Assembly (NCBI RefSeq): GCF_009765785.1
Contig: NZ_LMUT01000016.1
Span: 70,212 to 134,211 of the forward strand
Source: Granulicella sp. L46
GTDB taxonomy: Bacteria; Acidobacteriota; Terriglobia; Terriglobales; Acidobacteriaceae
DNA: 64,000 nucleotides
Direction of reading: 5' to 3'
A program made the position numbers and the translations under genes. Under the pieces are notes generated by a model that searched no databases, was not told where the DNA came from, and saw only the letters and a program-made list of their open reading frames with translations. Below, in pieces: positions 25,812 through 35,606 of this stretch (positions are counted from its first letter, which is position 1; the number at the start of each line of letters is the position of its first letter).

Positions 25812-28601
25812 ATGCTGCCCACGCGTATCCGACTTTTATGCTGCAACGTGTTTCTCCTGGCCGCTGTCGTTCACGCGCAAACGCCAAACCACACCGAAGT
25901 CTATAACCCCGTCGCGGATCTAAAGGCGATCGTCACAGTAGGCCATGCGCGCTTCACAGTCCTCACGCCACAGATGATTCGCTTGGAGTGGGCCGCCGAC
26001 GGAAAATTCGAAGATCACGCCAGCCTCGTTTTTCTGGATAGGCATCTGCCCGTGCCGCAATTCTCCACGACGAAACTTGGCGATGGAGTCGAGATACGCA
26101 CCGAAGCCTTGGACCTGAAATACACTCCTGTTGGTCCAGGCAAGTTCGACGCGCAAAATCTCTCAGTTTCACTTACCCTCCCGAGCGGCTCCGTTACCTG
26201 GCATCCCGGTGACCGCGAGGACGGCAACCTCATGGGCACAACGCGCACACTCGACGGCGCGCTCGGCGGAAAGACTCGCGAGCCGATTGGGCCAGGTCTT
26301 ATCTCGCGCGACGGCTGGGTAGTAGTCGACGATTCCACGCGACCGCTGTTTGACTCAACCGACTTTTCTTTTCAGAAAGGCGAAAACAGTGCCTGGCCGT
26401 GGGTCATGGAGCGTCCCGCCGGAGATCGTCAGGATTGGTATTTCTTCGGATACGGACACAACTACAAGACCGCACTGGCGGATTTCGTTCGAGTCGCAGG
26501 CCGCATTCCCTTGCCACCGCGCTTTGCGTTTGGCGCCTGGTGGTCGCGCTACTGGGCTTACAGCGATCAAGAGCTCAATGAACTCGTCAAGGGTTTTCGC
26601 GAAAACGACGTCCCGTTCGACGTGTTAGTTATCGATATGGACTGGCACAACACCTTCAGCGATAAGCGCTCAACGCATGCGGTGGATCAAGCAGGCCAAA
26701 CCCTCGGGTGGACTGGCTATACCTGGAATCCGCTCCTCTTTCCCGACCCGGTAGCGTTTCTCAACGGCCTTCACGACAACGGTCTCAAGGTCACGCTCAA
26801 CCTTCATCCTGCCAGTGGGGTGCAGCCGTTCGAGGATGCGTATCCCGCGATGGCAAAGGCCATGGGCCAGAACCCCGCCGACAAAAAGTACGTCCCCTTC
26901 GACATCACCAACCAAACCTTCGCTCGTAATTACTTCGACATCCTGCACCACCCGATGGAAAAGCAGGGCGTGGATTTCTGGTGGCTCGACTGGCAGCAGG
27001 ATGAAACCACAGCCATCAAGGGTGTGAACCCGACCTGGTGGTTGAACTACACTCACTTCACCGATCAGGCGCGCGAGGGCAAGAGGCCGCTCCTGTTTCA
27101 TCGCTGGGGCGGTCTTGGCAACCACCGCTACGAAATAGGATTCTCGGGCGACACGGTTTCAGTCTGGGAATCGCTCGCCTTCCAGCCGGGCTTTACCGCC
27201 CAGGCCGCGAACGTCGGTTACGCCTTTTGGAGCCACGACATCGGCGGCCACATGCCAGGTGTCGTGGAACCCGAACTGTATCTACGCTGGCTACAATTTG
27301 GTGCGCTCTCACCCATCCTTCGTACCCATACCACCAAGAATGCCGACTCCGAGCGTCGGGTGTGGGCCTATCCGGAACCCTACTCAGGTCTCATGCGCGA
27401 GGCTATTCAGCGCCGTTATGCGATGATTCCCTATATCTATACGGAAGCGCGGCGGACCTACGACACAGGTGTCGCGTTTCTCCATCCTCTCTATTTCGAC
27501 TGGCCGGAATCGCCAGAAGCTTACCAACACAGCAACGAATATGTGTTTGGCGAGTCCATGCTGGTCGCGCCAATTACGGCGTCGGCCGAGCCAGTCACGC
27601 AACAGTCTGAGCAATCAGTGTGGCTGCCCGAAGGAGAATGGGTTGAGGCGGACACCGGGCGCATGCTGCATGGAGATCAGATCGTAACGGAAGCCTTCAC
27701 CTTGTCGGAGATACCGATATATGAGCGCGCCGGAGCCATCGTTCCTATGCAGCCTCCGATGGAATACACCGGTCAAAAGCCTGTTGACCCACTGATCGTA
27801 TCTGTCGCGCCTAGAGGGTCGGACGGGAGCAGCAGCTACACGCTCTATGAAGACGGTAGCGACGGCCGCGCTTATGAAGTGGGCGAGTTCGCGCGTACTC
27901 GCATCGATGCGACCCAACAAGCTTCGACCTCGCGCATTACGATCGCCGCGGCGCGCGGAACCTACCCAGGCAAGCCGGGAGAACGTGCCTATGAAGTTCA
28001 CCTTCCTGGTGATTGGCCGCCCCTTCGCGTGAGCGTGAACGGCAAGCCACTCCCGCGGAACCTTGATGTGTCCAGGAAGGACGCATCAACGGGATGGACC
28101 TATGAAGGGAACACGCTCACCACAATCGTGCACACGCCACGGCTCCCGGCGGGTACTTCTGTCGAGATTGTTGTAGAGCGCGACCCGACGCTAGTGAAGC
28201 GCTGGCATGAGCTTTCGGGCTTCGCTGGCGCGATGACTCGCCTCCGCGACACGTACGACACGCTGAACCTGACCTGGCCGGCAGGAATGTCTCCTGACAG
28301 TCTGATCGACATCATGCAGGCCGGCACTCGCCTACAGTATCACCCTGAGCGCGCTGGCGAGGAACTACGTCATCTACGCGAGACTCTGCCCACAGCGCTG
28401 GCGGACGTAAAGGCAATGGCTGATTCGTTAGCCGCAAACGTTCAGGATCAAAAAGAGAATGGGCGAAACTCAGCCGCGCCTAACCATCCGGAGACCGATA
28501 AGCGCCAACATGACCTTGATGACGCTCGCTCTCGAGCTATGGCTCAGATGCAGAGTGCCGCGAACATACTCAACTCGCCGCCGAGCGCGGCACCGCAGTA
28601 G
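25812..28601 (+). CDS. GH31 alpha-glycosidase (alpha-xylosidase/alpha-glucosidase type)
   Basis: A 929-residue secreted enzyme with a signal peptide ending near VVHAQ. It has an N-terminal beta-sandwich, then the GH31 barrel with PFDVLVIDMDWH, the nucleophile D393 in FWWLDWQQD and the acid/base D447 in GFSGDTVS. Two C-terminal beta domains follow (PIYERAGAIVPMQPPMEY). GH31 covers alpha-xylosidases and alpha-glucosidases; with two beta-galactosidase-like neighbours, alpha-xylosidase on xyloglucan is a reasonable guess. An extra helical, charged tail of ~110 residues after the last beta domain (from KRWHELSGF) has no GH31 counterpart that I know of. Confidence 0.88.
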   Translation: MLPTRIRLLCCNVFLLAAVVHAQTPNHTEVYNPVADLKAIVTVGHARFTVLTPQMIRLEWAADGKFEDHASLVFLDRHLPVPQFSTTKLGDGVEIRTEALDLKYTPVGPGKFDAQNLSVSLTLPSGSVTWHPGDREDGNLMGTTRTLDGALGGKTREPIGPGLISRDGWVVVDDSTRPLFDSTDFSFQKGENSAWPWVMERPAGDRQDWYFFGYGHNYKTALADFVRVAGRIPLPPRFAFGAWWSRYWAYSDQELNELVKGFRENDVPFDVLVIDMDWHNTFSDKRSTHAVDQAGQTLGWTGYTWNPLLFPDPVAFLNGLHDNGLKVTLNLHPASGVQPFEDAYPAMAKAMGQNPADKKYVPFDITNQTFARNYFDILHHPMEKQGVDFWWLDWQQDETTAIKGVNPTWWLNYTHFTDQAREGKRPLLFHRWGGLGNHRYEIGFSGDTVSVWESLAFQPGFTAQAANVGYAFWSHDIGGHMPGVVEPELYLRWLQFGALSPILRTHTTKNADSERRVWAYPEPYSGLMREAIQRRYAMIPYIYTEARRTYDTGVAFLHPLYFDWPESPEAYQHSNEYVFGESMLVAPITASAEPVTQQSEQSVWLPEGEWVEADTGRMLHGDQIVTEAFTLSEIPIYERAGAIVPMQPPMEYTGQKPVDPLIVSVAPRGSDGSSSYTLYEDGSDGRAYEVGEFARTRIDATQQASTSRITIAAARGTYPGKPGERAYEVHLPGDWPPLRVSVNGKPLPRNLDVSRKDASTGWTYEGNTLTTIVHTPRLPAGTSVEIVVERDPTLVKRWHELSGFAGAMTRLRDTYDTLNLTWPAGMSPDSLIDIMQAGTRLQYHPERAGEELRHLRETLPTALADVKAMADSLAANVQDQKENGRNSAAPNHPETDKRQHDLDDARSRAMAQMQSAANILNSPPSAAPQ

Positions 28602-28673
28602 CGGTTAGCTACGAACAGAATGGAACCGCATTGCCTTCCGAGAAAGTCGAACGATGTTAATCCAGGTCACTTA

Positions 28674-30677
28674 ATGAAAAAACTGATCCTAGCGCTCATC
28701 CTCGTGTGGATGACAGATCTTTCAGAAGCGCAAACCCCGTTGCCAGCAGGAAGCCCACAAGGCCACGCGCAGGCGGACAGCATTTTTCAGTCCATCGAAA
28801 ATGGAGACATCCAATCTGTCGGCGACCACTATGTAGTTACAAGAAAAGACACCCACCTACCGATCAGCATGATCTTCAAGTCGTGTCAGGGTGTTGGCGT
28901 CAATCGCGACTTGAATCAATTATGGGTATTGCCGATTCACGCAGCCGGCAGCCAGATTGAAGTCAACACCAACCTCTGGGTGCTGCCTGAAGACCCATCG
29001 TCCCGGGAAAATTCCTGGTACATCAAACTTCAAAGTGGTGATTCGGTTGCCGCCTCGCTTGACGATGTTTTGAAAGTCCGTATAAGCGGCAACAAGTTTG
29101 AATTGTATAAATCAGAAGCCCGCCCACACAGCGACACCTTTAACAATCGTTACTCCTTCCATATCAAGGACGGCGAGGTGCTTGAAAACGCCCTAGCCGG
29201 TTTTTACTGGGGAACGATTTTGCCGTCGGTCGTCGAAAAGACGAAGGCGAAGAACTATCCCTATAGCGATGGTTATGTGATCAGCACCTTGAACCCCAAG
29301 TCCTATGGGGGCACGTATCCGGACGTCGATCACGAATTTCAGATCAAAGGCCGGCTAGCGATGGGATCTGCGCTCGATCTGGAGATTGTCAGGCGCATGA
29401 TTGCGCTTCAGTTCAAAGTGATGAACGACGATCCAGAGAAGCTGTTTCGCATTCCATGCGCGGTTCAGCCTTCTGGATTGCGTGAATATCATGTCCGCAG
29501 AAATAGCCTGGACAATCATGAAAATGCTGAAATGTTTCTGTTGACGGGCAACATCGAGATACTGGACGAGTCTTGGCGCTATTACGGAGCCACGAAAGAC
29601 GCTGCGTGGCTAGGGAGTAATATTGGCAACCTGGAAAATGCTGCGTCGTTGACCATCGCAAACACGGATCAGTATGGCCGTGTATGGTCCGACGTCTATT
29701 ACGAAGATCAAGTGATTAAAGATGGGCGGGAAACCGAGGCGGGGGCGTTTGCAGCTTATTCCTTTGGCTTGCTGGCCAACATGGAAGACATCCTGGGCCG
29801 GAAAGACAAGGCCATCTACTACTCAGGCTATTCGAAAAGAATTGCCACCGCGCTGGTGCAGCCTCTTCCGTTGGGATTTTGGGATGAGAAGAGTCAGTGC
29901 TTTATCGATTGGGTCGATCGGAACGGACAAGCTCACGATCACATTCATCTCTTGTCCAATGAACTTCCTGTGCTGTTCGGATATGCCTCGGATGCGCAGG
30001 CCAATGCGGTCCGCCGACTGATCGATGAAAAGTTTGTCGCGTTTGAGAAATTTCCAAGTTTCGTGGCGGCCGATATTGCCGATTATACGAAATCGGAGAT
30101 TGGGAACGGGGGACCGTACGATCTGAGTGCTGCCGGGAGGTATTGGTACTGGGACGCGGCGTTCTGGGAATCGCGAGATCGGAACGATGTGCTTCTGAAA
30201 CAACTCAAGGCCGTTGCGAATGAAGCGGCGCAGAGCGGTTACTTCATGGGTGAACGATATGATATGGACTCTGTCTATTACGTCGATGGAAAAGATTGGC
30301 ACGGAGCTGAGATGTATTACGAGTATCCATGTGTTTACACCTCGGTACTCATCTCAAACTATTTAGGGTTCACACCTTTCGTCGACGGCGATCTATCGAT
30401 TCACCCGTATCTCCAAGGCTATGGCAACGTGCAGTTCGGTATCCCGCAATACAACGTGAACTATAGCTACGCTGAAACAGGATTTCTGCTGAAGAACCGC
30501 TCCGAGAAGGTGCGGCGCTTTATGGTCGATCTGTCGGCGCTTTATGTCGGCACGACTGAGTTTAAACTGCTGAAGAACTCGGGCCAAACGATTGTGGGAG
30601 CAAAATCTAGGATTGAGTTGTCTCCGCAGGAGGAAGCACGGTGGTCTCCCATCCCATCGAGGGATCAGCTCCAATAA
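28674..30677 (+). CDS. Secreted alpha/alpha-barrel glycosidase-like protein, family not recognised
   Basis: About 667 residues from ATG 28674 (MKKLILALILVWM begins a signal peptide ending near SEAQ). The N-terminal ~200 residues look like a beta-sandwich. From ~250 onward the helix-rich pattern with repeated aromatic/acidic motifs (ETEAGAFAAYSFGLLANM, GRYWYWDAAFWESRDRND, WHGAEMYYEYPCVYTSVLI) resembles six-hairpin (alpha/alpha)6 glycosidases such as GH78/GH95-like proteins. Candidate catalytic acids are in WYWDAAFWE and GAEMYYEYP. I cannot assign a CAZy family. It is the last gene of the polysaccharide locus. Confidence 0.65.
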   Translation: MKKLILALILVWMTDLSEAQTPLPAGSPQGHAQADSIFQSIENGDIQSVGDHYVVTRKDTHLPISMIFKSCQGVGVNRDLNQLWVLPIHAAGSQIEVNTNLWVLPEDPSSRENSWYIKLQSGDSVAASLDDVLKVRISGNKFELYKSEARPHSDTFNNRYSFHIKDGEVLENALAGFYWGTILPSVVEKTKAKNYPYSDGYVISTLNPKSYGGTYPDVDHEFQIKGRLAMGSALDLEIVRRMIALQFKVMNDDPEKLFRIPCAVQPSGLREYHVRRNSLDNHENAEMFLLTGNIEILDESWRYYGATKDAAWLGSNIGNLENAASLTIANTDQYGRVWSDVYYEDQVIKDGRETEAGAFAAYSFGLLANMEDILGRKDKAIYYSGYSKRIATALVQPLPLGFWDEKSQCFIDWVDRNGQAHDHIHLLSNELPVLFGYASDAQANAVRRLIDEKFVAFEKFPSFVAADIADYTKSEIGNGGPYDLSAAGRYWYWDAAFWESRDRNDVLLKQLKAVANEAAQSGYFMGERYDMDSVYYVDGKDWHGAEMYYEYPCVYTSVLISNYLGFTPFVDGDLSIHPYLQGYGNVQFGIPQYNVNYSYAETGFLLKNRSEKVRRFMVDLSALYVGTTEFKLLKNSGQTIVGAKSRIELSPQEEARWSPIPSRDQLQ

Positions 30678-30978
30678 GGAAAGCGATCGTTGTTGCAGCT
30701 TGGGCTGAATAAATGTTGAAGCGGCTGGAGCGGTCGCGGTTCCATAGCGTTTCCGTTCACCTTCATACCGCGTTCAGAAAGCTAATTATGATTAAAGGGA
30801 AGTGGCTTCTAAAAGATTTCTTCGGATCCATGTTGATAAAGATAGACTTAGATCGGGCCTGTTAGTACGACAGCTGGAAAGAACCGATGTTTTCAGCAAG
30901 TGGGGTTTTCCTAATAAAATGCCGTTTTGCGGCAAATGGGCAGCCGAGGGATACACCTGCGGAATGTGCTTGTCTCAT
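30678..30978. other. Non-coding stretch after the polysaccharide locus
   Basis: I see no supportable gene here. It includes a short hairpin, TGCCG-TTTTG-CGGCA, near 30920, of uncertain meaning. Confidence 0.3.
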
Positions 30979-31254
30979 CTATTCAGACTGCATTGTAGAA
31001 ACACGCAGCGTCCGCTCGCTGACCAGCCAATAGAGGCAACCGAAAACTGCACCGGCAAGCAAGAAAACGAGGCCCTGCCGTTCTACCGCGATCCTAAAGC
31101 CTTCAAAGAACGTCTGGTCTTCAATGAATAGGGGCTTCGGAGCCAGGGAGGACATTGCACAGCCAACGAGGAAGATAAGGGCAGCACCCATCGTCGAGAA
31201 GTACAGCGCCCTAAGCGAGGCGACAAATTGGGCAATAACGTCACTAGACACCAA
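30979..31254 (-). CDS. Small membrane protein, unknown
   Basis: Not recognised. Up to 91 residues with two clear membrane helices (YFSTMGAALIFLVGCAMSS and GLVFLLAGAVFGCLYWLV), separated by a short acidic loop with an FIEDQTFFEGF segment. The apparent start is TTG 31254 without a good ribosome site. It begins 10 bases after the stop of another small membrane ORF on the same strand. Two helices in an otherwise gene-poor region argue for a real gene, but this stays uncertain. Confidence 0.4.
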   Translation of the reverse strand: MVSSDVIAQFVASLRALYFSTMGAALIFLVGCAMSSLAPKPLFIEDQTFFEGFRIAVERQGLVFLLAGAVFGCLYWLVSERTLRVSTMQSE

Positions 31255-31264
31255 AGAGGCGCGA

Positions 31265-31555
31265 TCAAATGCATGGCCAACCCGAAGCCCTCAAAATTGC
31301 GAAGAATATTACGAATCCGATTTCAAAGAAGATGGATGGTCGACCGCTAGGCGCGACGCTCAAATGCGTGACACAGGCATCCCAGATCACGTAAATGAGA
31401 GTGGCAGCAGCGGCATCAGTCAAGTATCCAACGATGCGTCTCGTAAACAAGTGATTGAAGGCTCCGATCTTATGCAATCCTACCTCGCTATCGTCTTCAT
31501 CAAGCGAGAGGCCGAGCTTCCTAGAAAGTCGGGTTTCGGCAACTTCGCCGCTCAA
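31265..31555 (-). CDS. Small membrane-associated protein, unknown
   Basis: Not recognised. 96 residues: an acidic start (LSLDEDDSEVG), a hydrophobic helix (DAAAATLIYVIWDACVTHL), a short Ser/Pro linker and a second helix (IFFEIGFVIFFAILRA). Immediately upstream of another two-helix ORF on the same strand, so the pair may be an operon, or the remains of one longer membrane gene split by a frameshift near 31260. Confidence 0.4.
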   Translation of the reverse strand: MSGEVAETRLSRKLGLSLDEDDSEVGLHKIGAFNHLFTRRIVGYLTDAAAATLIYVIWDACVTHLSVAPSGRPSIFFEIGFVIFFAILRASGWPCI

Positions 31556-32425
31556 TGCACTTAGGAGGTTGGGCCGTCGTTGAGGTAGCGGTCGGAGATG
31601 GGGGTGCAGCGGATGGTTCGCGACCTTCCTTCAAAGTCGGATTTTCGGCAATTACGATATGTCCAGCCATCTTACATGCTCGAAGAATTGCTGTTGTGCT
31701 TCACGACTGGCGCTGCACGCTAGCAAACTGGTCGGTGGCTTTGGTTTTCTGGGTTTGGCCAAACGCACTCCTAACTGAGACGATGAACTATTGAAGGTGT
31801 TCCCGAATACGCTTCTCTATGACGACAGGGAGTATGTTGTACTGACGGAAACGTTCGATCAAGTGGGAGTGCGCTGAGAGTTTGAAATGGGAGCATCATG
31901 TCCTGCTCTTAGGAGGGCATTTAGACTTGATTTCTACTTCAGAGTGGTCCAAGTGTTATCGAGTGCGCGCCGGAGTGTTGTAGTCGCAGGATCCAAACTC
32001 AAACCTCAATTCAACGCGCCATCGTCCGGCGCTACAACACTCAACTCGTTCACCTTGTACTCACAAAGCCCGGAGAACGTGAACGCCTCATTGAAAAAAC
32101 AAGGTAAGCGGGAGATCCAGTTAGAGAATTCTGACCAGAGGCTGATGGACGAAGATTTTTCTGGAGATGGTGAACGCGGGCCTCATTCCCGCGACCATCA
32201 CGTGTCTAGGGAGCAATGATGAGGCCGCTTCGCGGAGTCAAGCGCCCGCAGAGTCGTCTTTTCGAGAACTTCGGCTAGTTGTTTCCGGTAACCGTTTTCA
32301 TGTTTCAGGCGTCCCCTGGAGGCGACATTCTTTCTTAATCCTGCCTCGGACAGTGAATTTCGTGCCGTGCTAAAGTTGGCAACTAATTGCACTCGGCATG
32401 ATTGAACCGTTGTCCCGGAAGAACT
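31556..32425. other. 870-base region without a supportable gene
   Basis: Open frames exist but show no signal peptide, membrane pattern or family motif. The composition is less GC-biased at third positions than the neighbouring genes. It probably contains the promoter of the histidine kinase, and otherwise looks like decayed sequence. Confidence 0.4.
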
Positions 32426-34882
32426 ATGCTCAACGCATCCTCTCCTCGTAAGTTCGGACGTCGGTTCTATTCGTGGGTGGCCGTGGGAGCTTTTCTGGCG
32501 GTCCAGGCGGTCCTTTCGCTCACGCTTAGACAAGGTCCGGCCCTAGTCGCATACTGCGACATCAGCTATCTCGTCTTGCTGCTCCTGGCGAGCGGAGTTG
32601 CCATCCGCAATGCGGTGCAGAGCAGGCAGTCGACCCGATTATTCTGGTCCTTCCTTGCAGCGGCCTTCGGAGTGTGGGCTGTGGTTCCTGGCGGTTGGTT
32701 CAACCGTGTGGTGCTGCACGGCAGGATTTCGTCGTTCCTTTTCGCCAATCCACCACTATTTCTGCACATCGTCTTAATGATCGCAGCAATGGCTACCCGT
32801 CCTCACTTGAAGTTACCTAGCCGGAGACCGTATCGGTCGACGCTGAACTTTCTGATCATGCTGTTTGTGTGGGTTTTCGCATATACGTTCTACCTGTTCC
32901 CGTATCAATACGGAAACGAGCCAACGGTAATGATGTTACGTTTCGAGGCCATCTATTTTGTTGAAAATGCCGTTCTTCTTGCCATTCTCGGAAGGTTGAT
33001 TTTCTGGTCGCAATTTCCCTGGAAGCGAATCTACCTACACATGTTGGGTGCCTCGGCCCTCTATACCTGTGCTTCCCTGGTCACTAATGTTCTTTCGGCG
33101 TTGAAAGATCCTTCCGGCGACCTGACCGGAGCGAATTATCCGTCTGTAAGCGGTTTCGTCGGGATGATGTTCACTGCCTCCATCTTTTGGTTTTTCTGGA
33201 TCGGACTTGAAGGAAGCAAGCTAAAATCGGAACTAAATCACGCAGTGGTCTTGGACACGGCAAACCCCACATACAGTTCTGTTCTGGCAATGCTCGCGGT
33301 ACTGAGTGTTCCGGCTGTTGGCGTGTGGGAGCTGTTCCGAACGGGTGAGCCGATTGGAACCCACGAGATTCGTCTCCTCATGGTCATGGTGGCAGGATTC
33401 ATTCTCGCTGTCGGCGCCGCTGCCGAGAATCATCTTGCCAACCGCGAGTTCACTTCTGATGTTGCCGCAGCCCACGACAGGCTTCTTCTGGCGATGAGAT
33501 CGGGTAAATCCATGGGATGGGACTGGGACCTTGCCAACGGACAGAGTACTTGGTTTGGCGACCTGGAGCCGACGTTTGGGATTCGCGGGGATCCTTACCT
33601 CGCCCGCGAGGGCGAATTCATGGAGCGCCTCCACCCGGACGACCGCGAGCGCGTATCGAAGATTATCGTAGAGGCGATAGAAGTCCGAAGTGAGTATAAA
33701 GCGGAATATCGCGTGGTGCGTACAGATGGCGCTATACGATGGCTTTCTGATAGCGGGAAATTCTATTTTCCGGCCAATGGCGATCGGCCGCGCGCACTCG
33801 GGATCGGCGTGGACATCACTGAGCGAAAACAAGCGGAATTTGCATTGCGAGAGAGCGAGGAGCGCTTCCGCTTAATGTCGAACACGACTCCGGTGCTGAT
33901 CTGGATGGCCGACACCGACAAGCTCTACACCTATTTCAATAAGACCTGGCTCGATTTCACGGGACGGCCACTGTCGGCCGAACTGGGAAACGGGTGGGCG
34001 GACGGGATCCACGTGGACGACCTTCTGCAGTGTCTGGAAACCTATACGGAGGCGTTTGATCGGCGCGAGCCGTTCAGGATGGAGTATCGGCTCAGGGCAA
34101 GCGACGGGGAATATCATTGGCTTCTCGACATAGGAGTGCCCAGATTCAACTCCGACAACTCGTTCGCCGGATACATTGGGTCCTGCATCGATGTGACGGA
34201 GCGCAGACTCGCAGAAGAGGCGCTCTCCAGCATAAGCGGCAGGTTGATTGAGGCGCAGGAGCAGGAGCGCACCCGCATTGCCCGAGAGCTTCACGATGAC
34301 TTCAGCCAACGAATGGCCTTACTCGCCATCGAACTCGACCTGCTCAAGAAGGACCTTCCTACCTTGAACGGCGATGCCCTCCACCGCGTGGACAGACTGC
34401 GGGAACAGGCCCGGGAGATGGGTTCCGATATTCAGGCTTTGTCTCACGAGCTGCATTCCGCGGCGTTGGATCACCTGGGCATTGTCGTGGCCATGAGAGG
34501 CTTCTGCCATGAGTTCGGAGAAAAGCAGAAATTCAAAATTGAGTTTCATTGCGGAGACTTGCCGAACCCCGTATCACCCGACGTTGCCCTCTGCCTGTAC
34601 CGCGTTTTGCAGGAAGCACTGCACAATGCAGCGAAACATAGTCGAGCTTCGCAGGTCAACGTAGACCTCCTGGAAATGCCCGGGGAGATTCGACTCACCG
34701 TTAGCGATGACGGGGTCGGTTTCGATGTCGAATCGGTCAACAAGGGACGGGGGCTCGGTCTCATCAGCATTCGCGAGCGAGCCAAGCTCATGAACGGAAC
34801 GTTCTCGATTGTTTCGAAGTTGAATTGTGGTACGGAGATCGACATTCACATTCCAGTGAGGGCTACGCCGCAGGTGGATTGA
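32426..34882 (+). CDS. Membrane PAS-domain sensor histidine kinase (NarL/UhpB type)
   Basis: About 818 residues from ATG 32426 (GGAAG upstream). The N-terminal ~330 residues hold seven to eight membrane helices. Two PAS/PAC units follow (to DITERKQAEFAL and DVTERRLAEEAL), then a HisKA_3 dimerisation helix with the phospho-accepting His in RIARELHDDFSQRMALL, and a HATPase_c domain (LQEALHNAAKHS, VSDDGVGFD, GRGLGLISIRERA). It autophosphorylates and passes phosphate to a LuxR/NarL-type regulator. No such response regulator is adjacent, so it is an orphan here. The sensed signal is unknown; the helical N-terminus suggests a membrane-linked cue. Confidence 0.88.
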   Translation: MLNASSPRKFGRRFYSWVAVGAFLAVQAVLSLTLRQGPALVAYCDISYLVLLLLASGVAIRNAVQSRQSTRLFWSFLAAAFGVWAVVPGGWFNRVVLHGRISSFLFANPPLFLHIVLMIAAMATRPHLKLPSRRPYRSTLNFLIMLFVWVFAYTFYLFPYQYGNEPTVMMLRFEAIYFVENAVLLAILGRLIFWSQFPWKRIYLHMLGASALYTCASLVTNVLSALKDPSGDLTGANYPSVSGFVGMMFTASIFWFFWIGLEGSKLKSELNHAVVLDTANPTYSSVLAMLAVLSVPAVGVWELFRTGEPIGTHEIRLLMVMVAGFILAVGAAAENHLANREFTSDVAAAHDRLLLAMRSGKSMGWDWDLANGQSTWFGDLEPTFGIRGDPYLAREGEFMERLHPDDRERVSKIIVEAIEVRSEYKAEYRVVRTDGAIRWLSDSGKFYFPANGDRPRALGIGVDITERKQAEFALRESEERFRLMSNTTPVLIWMADTDKLYTYFNKTWLDFTGRPLSAELGNGWADGIHVDDLLQCLETYTEAFDRREPFRMEYRLRASDGEYHWLLDIGVPRFNSDNSFAGYIGSCIDVTERRLAEEALSSISGRLIEAQEQERTRIARELHDDFSQRMALLAIELDLLKKDLPTLNGDALHRVDRLREQAREMGSDIQALSHELHSAALDHLGIVVAMRGFCHEFGEKQKFKIEFHCGDLPNPVSPDVALCLYRVLQEALHNAAKHSRASQVNVDLLEMPGEIRLTVSDDGVGFDVESVNKGRGLGLISIRERAKLMNGTFSIVSKLNCGTEIDIHIPVRATPQVD

Positions 34883-34964
34883 ATCATCGACGGTAGACTC
34901 TATAGTTTCAATTAAGTTACCGATTAGGGTATCCCTTTTACGGCGGTAGTACGCGCGAACTGCG

Positions 34965-35095
34965 CAAATTGTCCGGAGTGATCTCCCAAGGTGAATTAAT
35001 TGCCACGCTAGGAGGACTGGCCGGGGAACGTCAAATCTCTGAATAACTTATCGCGGAAGTCCCGCAAGCCGCCAAGCGCTTGAACTTCCCTAAAG
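34965..35095 (+). pseudogene. Possible coding remnant interrupted by a stop
   Basis: A short frame reads LSGVISQGELIATLGGLAGE..., then a TAA, then continues in the same frame as LIAEVPQAAKRLNFP. The continuous helical look on both sides of the stop suggests a decayed short gene. No family is recognised. Confidence 0.2.
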
Positions 35096-35121
35096 ACGCG
35101 AACCTAAGACGACAGCAAAGG

Positions 35122-35463
35122 TTATGCCGTTGCGCAGGCGTCGACTGCCTCTTGTTCCGTGGCAAAAACGCCGAAGAGGCTGAGAATTCCAACCATCTTG
35201 AAGGTTTTCGTGGCAAAAGAAGAGGGGTTGACGAGCTTGGTATCGCCCCCTATTTGTCGAGTGCGCCGAAGCGCATTGACGATTGCGCCGATGCCAGAGG
35301 AATCGATAAAAGGCATCTGCTCCAAATCAAGAATGAGATAGATGCAGCCACTAGAGATGGCGGATTCGAGGGCTGCGTCAAATTCCGGGACGTTGGAAGA
35401 CTTGAGCTGGCCTTTGATGCGAAGGGAGCAGGTGTTTCCGCTTTGCTTTATGTCGAGATCCAC
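35122..35463 (-). CDS. STAS-domain protein (anti-sigma factor antagonist type)
   Basis: 113 residues, one STAS domain. It has the strand-helix pattern CSLRIKGQLKSSNVPEFDAAL, the LILDLEQMPFIDSSGIGAIV core with the serine pair S55-S56 at the usual phosphorylation position, and the closing GGDTKLVNPSSFATKTFKMV. Such proteins switch partner kinases or anti-sigma factors by phosphorylation of that Ser. No RsbW-type kinase is nearby. It is divergent from the GAF-HlyD gene, with 143 bases between them, so the two share a regulatory region. Its link to the export operon is positional only. Confidence 0.8.
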   Translation of the reverse strand: MDLDIKQSGNTCSLRIKGQLKSSNVPEFDAALESAISSGCIYLILDLEQMPFIDSSGIGAIVNALRRTRQIGGDTKLVNPSSFATKTFKMVGILSLFGVFATEQEAVDACATA

Positions 35464-35606
35464 GAAGTCTCCTGCAAGCTGGAAAGAATGATTTCACAAC
35501 GGGGAGAGCGCTTGCTACACTCCGTCTACAGAGATTGACGCTTCAGGCTTGTTTCCGTCAAGCACCGGGTCCCGATGTTGCGTAGACGTTTGTTTGAAAT
35601 TCTCCC

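Noticed and set aside
31887-32219. A 110-codon open frame on the + strand
   Set aside because: No motif, signal or membrane pattern, and composition unlike neighbouring genes.
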